Shown here piece after piece: positions 8,837-18,361 of a stretch of 64,000 bases of DNA. A program made the position numbers and the translations under genes. Position 1 is the first letter of the stretch. Each line of letters opens with the position of its first letter. The notes under the pieces were generated by a model, which ran no database searches, was not told the DNA's origin, and saw only the letters and a list, made by a program, of their open reading frames with translations. The DNA is from UBA2966 sp965242505 (GTDB taxonomy: Bacteria; Pseudomonadota; Alphaproteobacteria; UBA2966): the NCBI GenBank assembly GCA_965242505.1, contig OZ251449.1:3162001-3226000 (forward strand), in the 5' to 3' direction.

Positions 8837-9277
8837 ATGAACAAGCTTCACAACCCAGAAACCGTGGCGCCGCCCTTCAGCAGCTACAGCCACGCGGTCG
8901 AGTCGATGCAGAACTGCCACGTCCTGTTCATATCGGGACAGGTCGGGGTCAATCCGGACGGATCGCTGGCGGAGGGGATCGAGGCGCAGACGGAAACGGC
9001 GCTCAACAACATCCGCGAGACGCTCCGGTCCGCGAACATGGACTTCGAGGACATCACGCGGCTCAACACCTACGTCGTGAACCGGGAGGACATCGCCAAG
9101 GTCCGCGGCGTGCGCGAGAGCGTGTTGGGCGACGCGCGACCGGCCTCGACCCTCGTCCTCGTGGCGGGTCTCGCGTCCGAGGATTGGCTGATCGAGATCG
9201 AGGCCATCGCGGCGAAGCCGTGGCACTTCTACGGCGACGGCACGGTGTTCGAGACGCGCGGCCGGCCGGGAATCTGA
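8837..9277 (+). CDS. RidA family protein (enamine/imine deaminase-like)
   Basis: A 146-residue YjgF/YER057c/UK114-fold protein. RidA proteins hydrolyse reactive 2-aminoacrylate-type enamines and imines in the cytoplasm, acting as trimers. Seen: FSSYSHAVE near the N-terminus, LFISGQVGVNPDG, ALNNIRETL and the active-site region ARPASTLVLV, whose arginine would bind the substrate carboxylate. The ATG at 8837 is chosen for its GGAGGA ribosome-binding site about 8 bases upstream; an upstream in-frame ATG at 8789 exists. It lies downstream of nitronate monooxygenase and is probably co-transcribed. The family is broad, so the exact substrate is unknown. Confidence 0.88.
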   Translation: MNKLHNPETVAPPFSSYSHAVESMQNCHVLFISGQVGVNPDGSLAEGIEAQTETALNNIRETLRSANMDFEDITRLNTYVVNREDIAKVRGVRESVLGDARPASTLVLVAGLASEDWLIEIEAIAAKPWHFYGDGTVFETRGRPGI

Positions 9278-9303
9278 GCGGCCGTCCAGTCGAACCGGAG
9301 AAA

Positions 9304-9334
9304 GGCCGGCCCCCCGCCGCCGCGGGGGCCGGCC
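9304..9334 (+). terminator. Strong GC-rich hairpin after ridA
   Basis: An 11-bp perfect stem (GGCCGGCCCCC at 9304-9314 with GGGGGCCGGCC at 9324-9334) starts 27 bases after the ridA stop. No T-run follows on the plus strand, so it is a candidate transcript-end or 3'-stabilising hairpin rather than a classic intrinsic terminator. Confidence 0.5.
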
Positions 9335-9406
9335 CGCCAACCAGACAGCACGGGATCCACGCGGAAGCGGAAGCGCGACGGGGTGGCCCGCGGGAAAGGA
9401 ACCGTC

Positions 9407-10336
9407 ATGACTCCGCTATCCCGAACGCGCGAGCCGCGCCGCATCCTCGCGCGCCGACTGGCGGCCGCGGCTCTGATCGGCGCGGGCGCGCTGGCGACTC
9501 TCCCGGGAGGCCAGGCCGAAGTCCGGGCCCAGACCCCGCCCGGCGCGCAGTCGCCTCTTCGGCCCGCGTCGGCGGAGGATCCGGTGATCGCCCGGGCGAA
9601 CGGCAGGGAGATCCGCCGGTCCGACGTCATGCGCCTGCTCTCGCAACTCCCCGCCGAAGCGCGGAGCATGCCCCCGGAACAACTCTTCGCGCTCGGCGTC
9701 GAACGCGCCATCGACCGCCTCCTCGTCGCCGAAGCGGCCCGCAACGAAGGTCTTGGAGACGATCCCGAAGTGCGCCGCCTCCTCCAGGCCGCCGAGGCCG
9801 ACGTGCTCTGGGAAGCCTACCTCCAGAGCAGGATCCGTCAGGCGTTGTCGGAGGCCCGGATTCGCGGAGCCTACGACGAAATCGCGTCGGCGGCGACGGA
9901 GGACGAGATCAAGGCGCGTCACATCCTGCTGTCGAGCGAGCGGGACGCCCGGGCGGTCATCCGGGAGCTCGAGGGCGGAGCGGACTTCCAGAAGCAGGCG
10001 CGCGACAAGTCGGTCGGACCGTCGCGAGAGTCCGGCGGCGACCTCGGTTACTTCAGGCGGTCCCAGATGGTCGCCGAATTCTCCGAGGCGGCCTTCGCCA
10101 TGGCGCCGGGCGAGTTCTCGAAGGCTCCGGTCAAGACCCGGTTCGGCTGGCACGTGATCCTCGTCGAGAAACGCCGCCGCGCCGAGGCGCCGACCATGCG
10201 GGAGGCGCTGCCCGGCATCCAGCAGACGATCACGCGGGAGGTCCTCGCCGAAGTCCTCGGAGGATTGCGCGAAAGCGCGAAGATCGAGGTCGTCGGCGCC
10301 GACGATGGCGGACTGGCGCGGCCCGGCGCCCGTTGA
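9407..10336 (+). CDS. Periplasmic parvulin-type peptidyl-prolyl cis-trans isomerase
   Basis: A 309-residue secreted foldase. Residues 1-42 form a signal peptide-like segment (basic start, hydrophobic core LAAAALIGAGALATL, then VRAQ). A SurA/PpiD-like N-terminal chaperone part with the DPVIARANGREI motif follows. The parvulin domain spans about 169-258, with KARHILL, GGDLGYFRRSQMV, and FGWHVILVEK. The ATG at 9407 has a GAAAGGA site upstream. It likely assists folding of exported proteins. It stands alone between the hairpin after ridA and the sarcosine oxidase operon, and no partner is suggested by context. Confidence 0.88.
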   Translation: MTPLSRTREPRRILARRLAAAALIGAGALATLPGGQAEVRAQTPPGAQSPLRPASAEDPVIARANGREIRRSDVMRLLSQLPAEARSMPPEQLFALGVERAIDRLLVAEAARNEGLGDDPEVRRLLQAAEADVLWEAYLQSRIRQALSEARIRGAYDEIASAATEDEIKARHILLSSERDARAVIRELEGGADFQKQARDKSVGPSRESGGDLGYFRRSQMVAEFSEAAFAMAPGEFSKAPVKTRFGWHVILVEKRRRAEAPTMREALPGIQQTITREVLAEVLGGLRESAKIEVVGADDGGLARPGAR

Positions 10337-10447
10337 TCCGATGCCGGTCGCGAGCTCGGCTTCCACGGCCCGAACGAGATGTCTACACTCGGTTCGGTTC
10401 GACCGGCGACCTCGATCGGCGACGCGGTGAGCGGGAGACTCGACGCG

Positions 10448-11701
10448 ATGGCGACCCGATATTCCATCGCCAGCCTGGCGCGCAACGCCTTCAGCCGCCA
10501 CGAAGACTGGCCGCGCGCGTGGCGCAGCCCCGATCCGAAGGAGCGCTACGAGGTCGTCATTGTCGGCGGCGGCGGGCATGGTCTGGCGACGGCCTACTAC
10601 CTCGCCAAGGAGCACGGCGTCACGGACATCGCCGTGGTCGAGAAGGGGTGGCTCGGGGGCGGCAACACGGGCCGCAACACCACGATCATCCGTTCCAACT
10701 ACCTGTGGGACGAAAGCGCCGGCATCTACGAGAAGGCGCTCCAGCTCTACGAGGGTCTGAGTCGGGACATCAATTTCAACATCATGCTGAGCCAGCGCGG
10801 GGTTCTGAACCTGGCCCACAACCTCCATGACCTGCGCGAGATATCGCGGCGCGTCAACGCCATCCGCCTCAACGGCATCGACTCCGAAATACTGTCGCCC
10901 GAGGAGATCAAGGCGATGGCGCCGATCCTCAACACCTCCCCCGACGCGCGCTACCCGGTGCTGGGAGGATCGCTTCAACGGCGCGGGGGCGTCGCCCGGC
11001 ACGATGCCGTCGCCTGGGGCCTCGCGCGGGCGGCCGACGCCCGGGGCGTGGACATCATCCAGAACTGCGAGGTCACGGGCATCCTGCGCGAGGGCGGTCG
11101 CGTGACCGGGATCGAGACGACGCGCGGGACCATGATGGCCGACAGGGTCGGTATCGTGGCGGCCGGCCACTCCAGCGTGCTGGCCGCGATGGCGGGATTC
11201 CGCATCCCCGTCGAGAGCCACCCGCTCCAGGCTCTGGTCTCGGAGCCGATCAAGCCGGTCCTCGACACGGTGGTCATGTCCGGCGCGGTGCACGTCTACG
11301 TCAGCCAGTCCGATCGCGGAGAGCTCGTGATGGGCGCGGGGATCGACGGACACAACGGCTACACCCAACGGGGCAGCCTTCCCGTCATCGAACGCATGAT
11401 CGCGGCGGCGATGGAACTGTTCCCGATCTTCAGCCGGCTTCGCATGATGCGCCAGTGGGGCGGGATCGTCGACGTCTGCCCCGACGCGAGCCCGATCATC
11501 GGCAAGACCCCCGTCGACAACCTGTTCATCAACTGCGGTTGGGGCACGGGCGGGTTCAAGGCCACGCCGGGTTCGGGCTGGGTATTCGCCCACACCATCG
11601 CCCGCGGCGAACCGCATCCGTTGAACGCCCCGTTCTCGCTCGACCGCTTCGTGGCCGGCAAGCTCATCGACGAGCACGGCGCGGCGGGCGTCGCCCACTA
11701 G
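10448..11701 (+). CDS. soxB: Sarcosine oxidase subunit beta
   Basis: A 417-residue FAD/FMN flavoprotein subunit of heterotetrameric sarcosine oxidase, which oxidatively demethylates sarcosine to glycine, H2O2 and a one-carbon unit passed to tetrahydrofolate. Seen: the characteristic start RYSIASLARNAF and WPRAWR, the dinucleotide-binding VVIVGGGGHGLATAYYLA (36-53), and ARHDAVAW around His185, in the area where the family carries its covalently bound FMN. The C-terminal WGTGGFKATPGSG is also typical. I start at the ATG at 10448 because it gives family length and N-terminus; an upstream in-frame ATG at 10379 adds 23 unmatched residues. It is the first gene of soxB-D-A-G. Confidence 0.95.
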   Translation: MATRYSIASLARNAFSRHEDWPRAWRSPDPKERYEVVIVGGGGHGLATAYYLAKEHGVTDIAVVEKGWLGGGNTGRNTTIIRSNYLWDESAGIYEKALQLYEGLSRDINFNIMLSQRGVLNLAHNLHDLREISRRVNAIRLNGIDSEILSPEEIKAMAPILNTSPDARYPVLGGSLQRRGGVARHDAVAWGLARAADARGVDIIQNCEVTGILREGGRVTGIETTRGTMMADRVGIVAAGHSSVLAAMAGFRIPVESHPLQALVSEPIKPVLDTVVMSGAVHVYVSQSDRGELVMGAGIDGHNGYTQRGSLPVIERMIAAAMELFPIFSRLRMMRQWGGIVDVCPDASPIIGKTPVDNLFINCGWGTGGFKATPGSGWVFAHTIARGEPHPLNAPFSLDRFVAGKLIDEHGAAGVAH

Positions 11702-11712
11702 AGCGCGCGGCC

Positions 11713-11997
11713 ATGCTGTCGATCGACTGTCCCTGGTGCGGCCCGCGAGACGAGATCGAGTTCACTTGCGGCGGCGAAGCGCATATCGCACGGCCTCCGG
11801 AACCCGCGGCGCTCGATGACGAAGCCTGGGCGGATTACCTCTTCAACCGCACCAATCCGAAGGGCCCGCATGTCGAGCGCTGGGCGCACACGCACGGCTG
11901 CCGACGCTGGTTCAACGTGCTTCGCGACACCGCGACCAACGAGATCCTCGCGGTGTACGAGATGGGCAAGCCCCGCCCGGACGGACAAGGGGCATGA
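11713..11997 (+). CDS. soxD: Sarcosine oxidase subunit delta
   Basis: A 94-residue zinc-binding small subunit of tetrameric sarcosine oxidase. The expected ligands are visible at the family positions: Cys6 and Cys9 in CPWCG, His59 and Cys63 in AHTHGCRRWFN. It lies 11 bp after soxB and its TGA overlaps the soxA ATG by four bases, so translation is coupled. Delta is structural and helps hold the alpha and beta subunits together. Confidence 0.95.
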   Translation: MLSIDCPWCGPRDEIEFTCGGEAHIARPPEPAALDDEAWADYLFNRTNPKGPHVERWAHTHGCRRWFNVLRDTATNEILAVYEMGKPRPDGQGA

Positions 11998-14900
11998 GGC
12001 CGCAGCGCATGCGCCTGGCCAGCGGCGGCCGGATCGACCGCGCCCGGCCGCTGTCCTTCTCGTTCGACGGGATGCGCCACCAGGGATTCGCGGGCGATAC
12101 CCTGGCCTCGGCGCTGATGGCGAACGGCGTGCGGCGCGTGGGGCGGAGCTTCAAGTTCCACCGTCCTCGGGGCGTTTTCAGCGCCGGCGCCGAGGAGCCG
12201 AACGCCATCGTCCAGCTCGAGAGCGGCGCCCGGACCACGCCGAACCTGCGGGCGACGCAGATCGAGCTCTACGACGGCCTGAACGCGACCAGCGTCAACG
12301 CCTGGCCGTCCCTCGCCATCGATCTCCAGTCGGTCAACGGCCTGTTCGCGCCGTTGCTGCCGGCGGGCTTCTACTACAAGACGTTCATGTGGCCGAAGCC
12401 GCTGTGGCGCGCCTACGAAGGAGCGATCCGCCGCGCCGCCGGCCTCGGACGGGCGCCGAAGGAACCGGACCCGGACACCTACGACCGGATGCACGTCCAC
12501 TGCGACGTACTGGTGGTGGGAGGCGGCCCGGCGGGTCTCGCTGCCGCGCTGGAGGCCGGACGAACCGGCGCGCGGGTGATCGTCGCGGACGAGCAGAACG
12601 AGCTCGGCGGCCGGTTGCTCGACAACCGTCAGCGGATCGACGGCGCTCCGGGAGTCGACTGGGTCGCGGCGGCCGCGGAGGAACTCGCGGGCATGGCGGA
12701 CGTCCGCGTGCTCACGCGCACGACGGTCTTCGGACATTACGAGCACAACCATATCGCCCTGCTGGAACGGCGCACCGATCATCTGGGGCCGGGCGCGGAC
12801 GGGACGCGCCAGCGCCTCTGGAAGGCGCGGGCCAGGCAGGTCGTGCTCGCCGCCGGCGCGCACGAGCGTCCCATCGTATTCCGCAACAACGACAGGCCCG
12901 GCGTGATGCTGGCCTCGGCGGCCGCGGCCTACGTCAACCGTTACGCGGTCAGGCCGGGCCGATGCGCGGTCGTGTTCACCAACAACGACAGCGGTTACGC
13001 CGCGGCGGCGGATCTCGTCGACGGCGGCGTATCGGTCGCGACGATCGTCGATACCCGGCCCGACGCGGGAGAGGAAGCCGCGGCTCTGGCTGCGATGCGC
13101 GACATCGAAACCCTGAACGGATTCGCCGTCGTCGACGTGAAAGGCCGGCGGCGGATAGTGGGAGCCTGCGTCTCGGCCCTCAGCGGCGAAGGCGCGGCCA
13201 CGGGCGGTTCCGCGCGCATGATCGACTGCGACCTGCTGGCCGTTTCGGGCGGCTGGAACCCCTGCGTTCACCTGCATTGCCATTCGGGCGGCAGGCTGGA
13301 TTTCGAGGCGGACCGAGCCTGCTTCGTGCCGGGAAGGACGCTGCTCGGCTCGCGAGCCGCGGGCGCCGCCGCGGGCGCGTTCGAGCTCGCCGCGTGCCTG
13401 GAGAACGGGTTCGAAGCCGGCGCGGCGGCGGCCCGGGACGCCGGAATCGAACGGCGAGAACGCGCCCGCAAGGCGCCCGCGGCGGATCGGACCGCGGCGG
13501 CTCCCGCCCAGACGCTGTTCCATGTGCCGTCGCTCAGGCGAGGCGGGGACGCCAAGGCCTTCGTTGACCTGCAATACGACGTGACGGCCGCGGACATCGC
13601 GCTGGCCGCCCGCGAGGGATACGAGTCGGCGGAGCACCTCAAGCGGTATACGACGCTCGGCATGGCCACGGATCAGGGCAAGACCTCGAACGTGGCGGGC
13701 CTCGCGATACTCGGCGAACTGCTGGGACGGTCCATCCCGGAAGTCGGCGCCACCACCTTCCGCCCACCCTACACGGCGGTTACCTACGGCGCGCTCGCGG
13801 GGCGCGACGTCGGCGATTTCGCCGATCCCGCGCGCCGGACCCCGATGCACCACTGGCACGAGGCGGCGGGAGCGGAATTCGAGGACGTAGGCCAGTGGAA
13901 GCGGCCCTGGTACTACCCCCGCTCCGGCGAGGGAAAGCGAGAGGCCGTGAACCGCGAATGTCTGGCCGCCCGCAACGCCGTCGGCGCGCTCGACGCCAGC
14001 ACGCTCGGAAAGATCGACGTCCAGGGCCGCGACGCGGTGACGTTCCTCGACCGCGTCTACACGAACGCATGGGGTTCGCTCGCCATCGGGCGTTCGCGCT
14101 ACGGACTGATGTGCGGCGAGGACGGCATGGTTTTCGACGACGGCGTGACCACCCGTCTCGACGAGCATCACTACCTGATGACGACCACCTCGGGCGGGGC
14201 GGCGCGCGTCATGGCCTGGCTCGAGGAATGGCTTCAGACCGAGTGGCCCGAGCTCGACGTCCGGCTCACCTCGGTGACGGAACAGTGGGCCAGCGCCGCG
14301 ATCTGCGGTCCCGGCGCCCGACGGCTGCTGGAAGAGCTGTCCGAGGATCTGCCTCTCGATGCCGTTGCGCTGCCGTTCATGGCCATGGCCGAGGGGCGCG
14401 TGGCCGGCATCCCCGCGCGGGTCTTTCGCATCAGTTTCTCGGGCGAGGTCAGTTTCGAGGTCAACGTCGCGGCGCGCTACGGCATGGCGTTGTGGAACGC
14501 GCTGATGACGGCCGGCGAAAAGTACGGGATCACCCCCTACGGCACCGAGGCCATGCACGTGCTGCGCGCGGAAAAGGGCTACATCATCGCAGGGCAGGAA
14601 ACGGACGGCACGGTAACGCCTGTCGATCTCGGCCTCGAGCGTATGGTGTCGAAGACGAAGGATTTCATCGGCAAGCGCAGCCTGTCTCGCTCCGACACCG
14701 CGCGCGAGGATCGCAAGCAGCTCGTCGGCCTGCTGACGGAGGACGAATCGGAAGTGCTCCCCGAAGGGGCGCAGATCGTGGCGGATCCCCGCCCCATGCC
14801 GCCCATGGAGATGATCGGCCACGTGACGTCCAGCTACTACAGCGCCAACGTGAAGCGATCGATCGCGCTCGCGCTGATCCGTTCCGGTCGGTCGCGCATC

Positions 14901-14999
14901 GGCGAGTCGGTGTTCGCGCCGCTCCCCGGGAAGCGCGTAATGGCCCGGATCGTCGAACCCGTGTTCTTCGACCCCGAGGGAGGGCGACTGCATGGCTGA
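11994..14999 (+). CDS. soxA: Sarcosine oxidase subunit alpha
   Basis: A 1001-residue alpha subunit. The N-terminal 2Fe-2S-ferredoxin-fold-like module carries FSFDGMRHQGFAGDTLASAL and RSFKFHRPRGVFSAG. A dinucleotide-binding VLVVGGGPAGLAAALEAG (171-188) belongs to the NAD-binding domain. The C-terminal 400 residues resemble the glycine-cleavage T-protein/aminomethyltransferase fold that binds tetrahydrofolate and captures the methylene group. Length is as expected. It overlaps soxD at its start by four bases and soxG at its end by eight bases, a tight operon. Its product links sarcosine (from creatine or glycine betaine breakdown) to the folate C1 pool. Confidence 0.95.
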   Translation: MRPQRMRLASGGRIDRARPLSFSFDGMRHQGFAGDTLASALMANGVRRVGRSFKFHRPRGVFSAGAEEPNAIVQLESGARTTPNLRATQIELYDGLNATSVNAWPSLAIDLQSVNGLFAPLLPAGFYYKTFMWPKPLWRAYEGAIRRAAGLGRAPKEPDPDTYDRMHVHCDVLVVGGGPAGLAAALEAGRTGARVIVADEQNELGGRLLDNRQRIDGAPGVDWVAAAAEELAGMADVRVLTRTTVFGHYEHNHIALLERRTDHLGPGADGTRQRLWKARARQVVLAAGAHERPIVFRNNDRPGVMLASAAAAYVNRYAVRPGRCAVVFTNNDSGYAAAADLVDGGVSVATIVDTRPDAGEEAAALAAMRDIETLNGFAVVDVKGRRRIVGACVSALSGEGAATGGSARMIDCDLLAVSGGWNPCVHLHCHSGGRLDFEADRACFVPGRTLLGSRAAGAAAGAFELAACLENGFEAGAAAARDAGIERRERARKAPAADRTAAAPAQTLFHVPSLRRGGDAKAFVDLQYDVTAADIALAAREGYESAEHLKRYTTLGMATDQGKTSNVAGLAILGELLGRSIPEVGATTFRPPYTAVTYGALAGRDVGDFADPARRTPMHHWHEAAGAEFEDVGQWKRPWYYPRSGEGKREAVNRECLAARNAVGALDASTLGKIDVQGRDAVTFLDRVYTNAWGSLAIGRSRYGLMCGEDGMVFDDGVTTRLDEHHYLMTTTSGGAARVMAWLEEWLQTEWPELDVRLTSVTEQWASAAICGPGARRLLEELSEDLPLDAVALPFMAMAEGRVAGIPARVFRISFSGEVSFEVNVAARYGMALWNALMTAGEKYGITPYGTEAMHVLRAEKGYIIAGQETDGTVTPVDLGLERMVSKTKDFIGKRSLSRSDTAREDRKQLVGLLTEDESEVLPEGAQIVADPRPMPPMEMIGHVTSSYYSANVKRSIALALIRSGRSRIGESVFAPLPGKRVMARIVEPVFFDPEGGRLHG

Positions 15000-15630
15000 G
15001 CCCTATCAACGGCAGAGCGCGCTGGCGCATCTCGGTCTCACCGCGCGGGCGGCGGCGGACAGGGAAAAATCCGGTGCCGGCGTGCGGCTCGGCGAGCGCG
15101 CGTTCCCAAGCCAGCTCGACCTGCGCGGCGACCCCGGAAACAAGGCGTTCATGGACGCCGTCTCGGACGTCATCGGCTGCGCGCCGCCGACCGTTCCCAA
15201 CACATGGACCGGAGAGGACGATTCGGACGAAGCCCTGCGGGCGCTCTGGCTGGCGCCCGCCGAATGGCTGATCGTAGCCGCGACCGACGCCGACGACGCG
15301 CTCGCCGGGAAACTGACCGCGGCGGCCGCGGACCACGGCGGATCGGTCGTCGACGTCGGCGACGCGCGCACGGTCCTCGTCCTGCAAGGCTCGAACGCCC
15401 GCGACGTTCTGATGAAGGGGTGTCCGCTGGATCTGCACCCGGACGCGTTCCGGCCAGGAGACTGCGCGCAGAGCCTGCTGGCCCGGGCGGACGTGATCCT
15501 GCGCCGGCGAAAGGACGAGGCCGGCGGCGCGTCCTTCGAAATCCACGTCGCGCGAAGCTTCGCCGCCTATCTCTGGGCCTGGCTCGAAGACGCCGCCGAG
15601 GAGTACGGCATCCAGGTGATCGAGACGTAG
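14992..15630 (+). CDS. soxG: Sarcosine oxidase subunit gamma
   Basis: A 212-residue gamma subunit of tetrameric sarcosine oxidase, related in fold to a GcvT fragment. Seen: GVRLGERAFPSQLDLRGDP near the N-terminus, LWLAPAEWLIVA in the middle, and VLQGSNARDVLMKGCPLDLHP followed by the C-terminal SFAAYLWAWLEDAAEEYGI. Its ATG lies eight bases inside soxA. It ends the operon; infC converges from the other strand after 71 bp. Confidence 0.93.
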   Translation: MAEPYQRQSALAHLGLTARAAADREKSGAGVRLGERAFPSQLDLRGDPGNKAFMDAVSDVIGCAPPTVPNTWTGEDDSDEALRALWLAPAEWLIVAATDADDALAGKLTAAAADHGGSVVDVGDARTVLVLQGSNARDVLMKGCPLDLHPDAFRPGDCAQSLLARADVILRRRKDEAGGASFEIHVARSFAAYLWAWLEDAAEEYGIQVIET

Positions 15631-15680
15631 GCTCGGAAGAGGAACGCCGGACGCGACCACCTCGGCGGCTGCGACCGACG

Positions 15681-15697
15681 CCGTCGATACCCGACGG
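15681..15697. terminator. Small hairpin between convergent soxG and infC
   Basis: CCGTCG and CGACGG form a 6-bp stem with a 5-base loop in the middle of the 71-bp convergent gap. On the plus strand it is followed by a short T-containing stretch (TCTATTTC). It may end transcription in one or both directions; the stem is short. Confidence 0.3.
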
Positions 15698-15701
15698 AAG
15701 T

Positions 15702-16220
15702 CTATTTCGGCGCCACGACCATCGTCAGGAGCCGTCCCTCCATCTTCGGGAACTGCTCCACTTTCGCGATCTCGTCCAGATCCTCGCGGACACGTTCCAG
15801 CATCTTCAGTCCGCGGTCCTGGTGGACCATTTCGCGGCCACGAAAGCGCAGAGTGACCTTGACCTTGTCGCCTTCGTTGATGAAGCGCTGGACCGATCGC
15901 ATCTTGACGTCGTAGTCATGGGGATCGATCCCCGGCCGCATCTTTATCTCCTTGACCTCGATGGTCTTCTGCTTCTTGCGGGCGACGTTCGCCTTCTTCT
16001 GCGCCTCGTATTTGTATTTGCCGTAATCAAGGATCTTGCAGACGGGCGGCTCGACGTTCGGAGAGAGCTCGACGAGGTCGAGCTCCGCCTGTTCCGCCAG
16101 CTCGAGCGCCTTCTCGACGTTCAGCACTCCAAGATTCTCGCCGTTCTGACCGATGAGCCGCACCTCGGCGACATCGATCATGTCGTTGACGCGCGGCCCT
16201 TGACGGGTCGGCGGCGCCAT
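15702..16220 (-). CDS. infC: Translation initiation factor IF-3
   Basis: A 172-residue IF-3, which binds the 30S subunit and checks start-codon/initiator-tRNA pairing. The N-domain contains PRVNDMIDVAEVRLIGQNGE and GVLNVEKALELAEQAELDLVE, then PVCKILDYGKYKYE leads to a lysine-rich linker (QKKANVARKKQK) and the C-domain (EIKMRPGIDPHDYDVK, GDKVKVTLRFRGREM). The ATG at 16220 gives a slightly short N-terminus before the conserved GPRVND. Several bacteria use a rare ATT/ATA start for infC autoregulation; here an ATA precedes the ATG, but ATG is the simplest reading. It is 139 bp downstream of thrS, the standard order. Confidence 0.95.
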   Translation of the reverse strand: MAPPTRQGPRVNDMIDVAEVRLIGQNGENLGVLNVEKALELAEQAELDLVELSPNVEPPVCKILDYGKYKYEAQKKANVARKKQKTIEVKEIKMRPGIDPHDYDVKMRSVQRFINEGDKVKVTLRFRGREMVHQDRGLKMLERVREDLDEIAKVEQFPKMEGRLLTMVVAPK

Positions 16221-16359
16221 TATGGGTCTTCTTACGATCTAGAGGCCTCCAACATTCCCCGCCGCGCCGCCGGTTCGGTCGTTTCCTCTCCCCATCCCGG
16301 CGGCCGACAGCGGCAATTCCATGTACGCGGTCACACGCGACCGGCGCCCCGGCGCCGAT

Positions 16360-18279
16360 TCAGGCTCCGGGAGCGCATGCTTCCTCGCCAAGTCTAACGA
16401 CGGCCTCGTCCAGCGCAAGATTTTGTTGCTCCCGCGATCCGAGGCGCCGGACGGACACGCTGCCGTCCTCGGCTTCCCGTTTGCCGATCACGACGATCGC
16501 CGGAACCTTGGCATGACTGTGTCGGCGCACCTTATAGTTGATTTTTTCCGCCGAGGTGTCGAGCAAGACGCGCAACCCCGCCGACTTCAGCTTCTTCGCC
16601 ACCTTGCCGGCGAATTCGTCGCCGTCCCGGACGATCGTCGTCACGACCGCCTGAACGGGGGCCAGCCACAAGGGAAACCCTCCCGCGTAATGCTCGACGA
16701 GGATGCCGATGAAACGCTCGAAGGACCCGAGTATGGCGCGGTGCAGCATGACCGGTCGATAGCGGCCGCCGTCTTCGCCCACGTATTCGGCGTTCAGCCT
16801 CTCGGGCAGCACGAAATCGACCTGCAGTGTGCCGCACTGCCATTGCCGGCCGATGGCGTCGGTGAGCTCGAAGTCGAGCTTCGGCCCGTAGAACGCGCCG
16901 TCGCCCGGATTCAGCGTGTACTGGATCCCGGCCTCTTCCACCGCGTCCCGGAGCGCTCTCTCCGCCTTGTCCCAGGTCTCGTCGGATCCCGCGCGGACAT
17001 CCGGCCGGTCGGAAAATCGCGCTTGCACCTCCTCAAAGCCGAAGTCCCGGTAAATTCCCGTCAGCAGGTCGCAGAAACGGCGGGTTTCCGAGCCGATCTG
17101 ATCCTCGGCGCAAAAGATATGAGCATCGTCCTGGACGAAACCACGCACCCGCATCAGTCCGTGTAGCGAACCGGAGGGTTCGTACCGATGGCACGACCCG
17201 AACTCCGCCATCCGCAGAGGAAGCTCCCGATAGCTCCTGACCCGCTGGTTGAAGATCTGAACGTGGCAAGGGCAGTTCATCGGCTTGAGAGCGAAAACCC
17301 GCTCCTCGGACTCCGAGGTGTACATGTTCTCCCGGAACTTCTCCCAGTGACCGGACGCCTCCCACAGCATACGGTCGACGAGTTGAGGCGTCCTGACCTC
17401 GACGTATCCTGCGGCTTCGAGCCGTCGACGCATATAGGCTTCCACGACGCGATACAGCGTCCACCCCTTGGGATGCCAGAACGCCATGCCCGCCGCCTCT
17501 TCCTGAAAATGGAACAGGTCCAGTTCGCGTCCCAATCGCCGGTGGTCCCGGCGTTCCGCTTCCTCGAGGCGGCTCAGATAGGCCTTCAGTTCCTTGTCGC
17601 TGCGCCAGGCGGTCCCGTAGACGCGTTGCAGCATTTCCCGGCGCGAATCGCCCCGCCAGTAGGCGCCCGCGAGCTTCGTCAGCTTGAAGGCGTGGCCCAG
17701 CTTTCCGGTGGACGGCAAGTGCGGGCCGCGGCAAAGGTCGACGAAGCCGCCCTGCCGGTACAACGTGACGGGCTCGCCGTCCGGGATGTCGGAGACGATC
17801 TCGGCCTTGTAATGCTCGCCCATCGACCTGAACAGATCGACGGCTGCGCCGCGTTCCCACACCTCGCGCGCCACCTCCTCGTCCCGGTCGACGATCTCGT
17901 GCATACGGGCTTCCATGGCCTCGAGGTCTTCCGGCGTGAAGGGCTCCTCGCGGGAAAAGTCGTAGTAGAACCCGTCCGCGATCGCCGGCCCGATCGTGAC
18001 CTGAATGCCGGGATACAGCTCCTTCGCCGCCTCGGCCAGAACGTGCGCCGCATCGTGGCGCAGCAGGCCCAGCACCAGCTCGTCATCGTCCTTCCGGGTG
18101 ACGATCGAGACCTCCGCGTCCTCTTCCAGCGCGCGGGACAGGTCCCGCAGGTCGCCGTTCACCCGGATCGCCAGGGCCGCCTCGGCGAGGCCGGATCCGA
18201 TATCCGACGCCACGCCGGCACCGCTTGGCGCGCGCTCGTATCGCCGAACCCGTCCGTCCGGCAGCGTCAGCGCAACCAT
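16360..18279 (-). CDS. thrS: Threonyl-tRNA synthetase
   Basis: A 639-residue class II synthetase with full domain order. A TGS domain begins at the N-terminus (VALTLPDGRVRRYERA), followed by the editing domain with RHDAAHVLAEA and the metal-site region DLCRGPHLPSTG. The catalytic core carries MNCPCHVQIF (zinc cysteine) and the motif 2 arginine region CHRYEPSGSLHG. The C-terminal anticodon-binding domain includes PVQAVVTTIVRDGD. The ATG at 18279 is preceded by GAGGAG and begins exactly at the TGS domain; in-frame upstream codons lie in the leader. No T-box leader is visible. Upstream on the same strand are two glycosyltransferase genes, and infC follows. Confidence 0.95.
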   Translation of the reverse strand: MVALTLPDGRVRRYERAPSGAGVASDIGSGLAEAALAIRVNGDLRDLSRALEEDAEVSIVTRKDDDELVLGLLRHDAAHVLAEAAKELYPGIQVTIGPAIADGFYYDFSREEPFTPEDLEAMEARMHEIVDRDEEVAREVWERGAAVDLFRSMGEHYKAEIVSDIPDGEPVTLYRQGGFVDLCRGPHLPSTGKLGHAFKLTKLAGAYWRGDSRREMLQRVYGTAWRSDKELKAYLSRLEEAERRDHRRLGRELDLFHFQEEAAGMAFWHPKGWTLYRVVEAYMRRRLEAAGYVEVRTPQLVDRMLWEASGHWEKFRENMYTSESEERVFALKPMNCPCHVQIFNQRVRSYRELPLRMAEFGSCHRYEPSGSLHGLMRVRGFVQDDAHIFCAEDQIGSETRRFCDLLTGIYRDFGFEEVQARFSDRPDVRAGSDETWDKAERALRDAVEEAGIQYTLNPGDGAFYGPKLDFELTDAIGRQWQCGTLQVDFVLPERLNAEYVGEDGGRYRPVMLHRAILGSFERFIGILVEHYAGGFPLWLAPVQAVVTTIVRDGDEFAGKVAKKLKSAGLRVLLDTSAEKINYKVRRHSHAKVPAIVVIGKREAEDGSVSVRRLGSREQQNLALDEAVVRLGEEACAPGA

Positions 18280-18361
18280 CCCAACTCCTCGCGTCGACCG
18301 GCGCCCCGGCGCCGGCAGGCGAAACATATGCGCGGCGGATTCACTGTCAAGGACGCCTCGA

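Noticed and set aside
9416..11698. Long minus-strand frame opposite the parvulin and soxB genes
   Set aside because: No motifs; antisense composition of real genes.
11835..14993. Very long minus-strand frame opposite soxA
   Set aside because: Its composition (Arg, His, Gly, Asp rich) is typical antisense of a GC-rich gene; the sarcosine oxidase subunits are unmistakable on plus.
16360..18279. T-box riboswitch for thrS
   Set aside because: The 82-bp leader shows no T-box motif; such control is not expected here.
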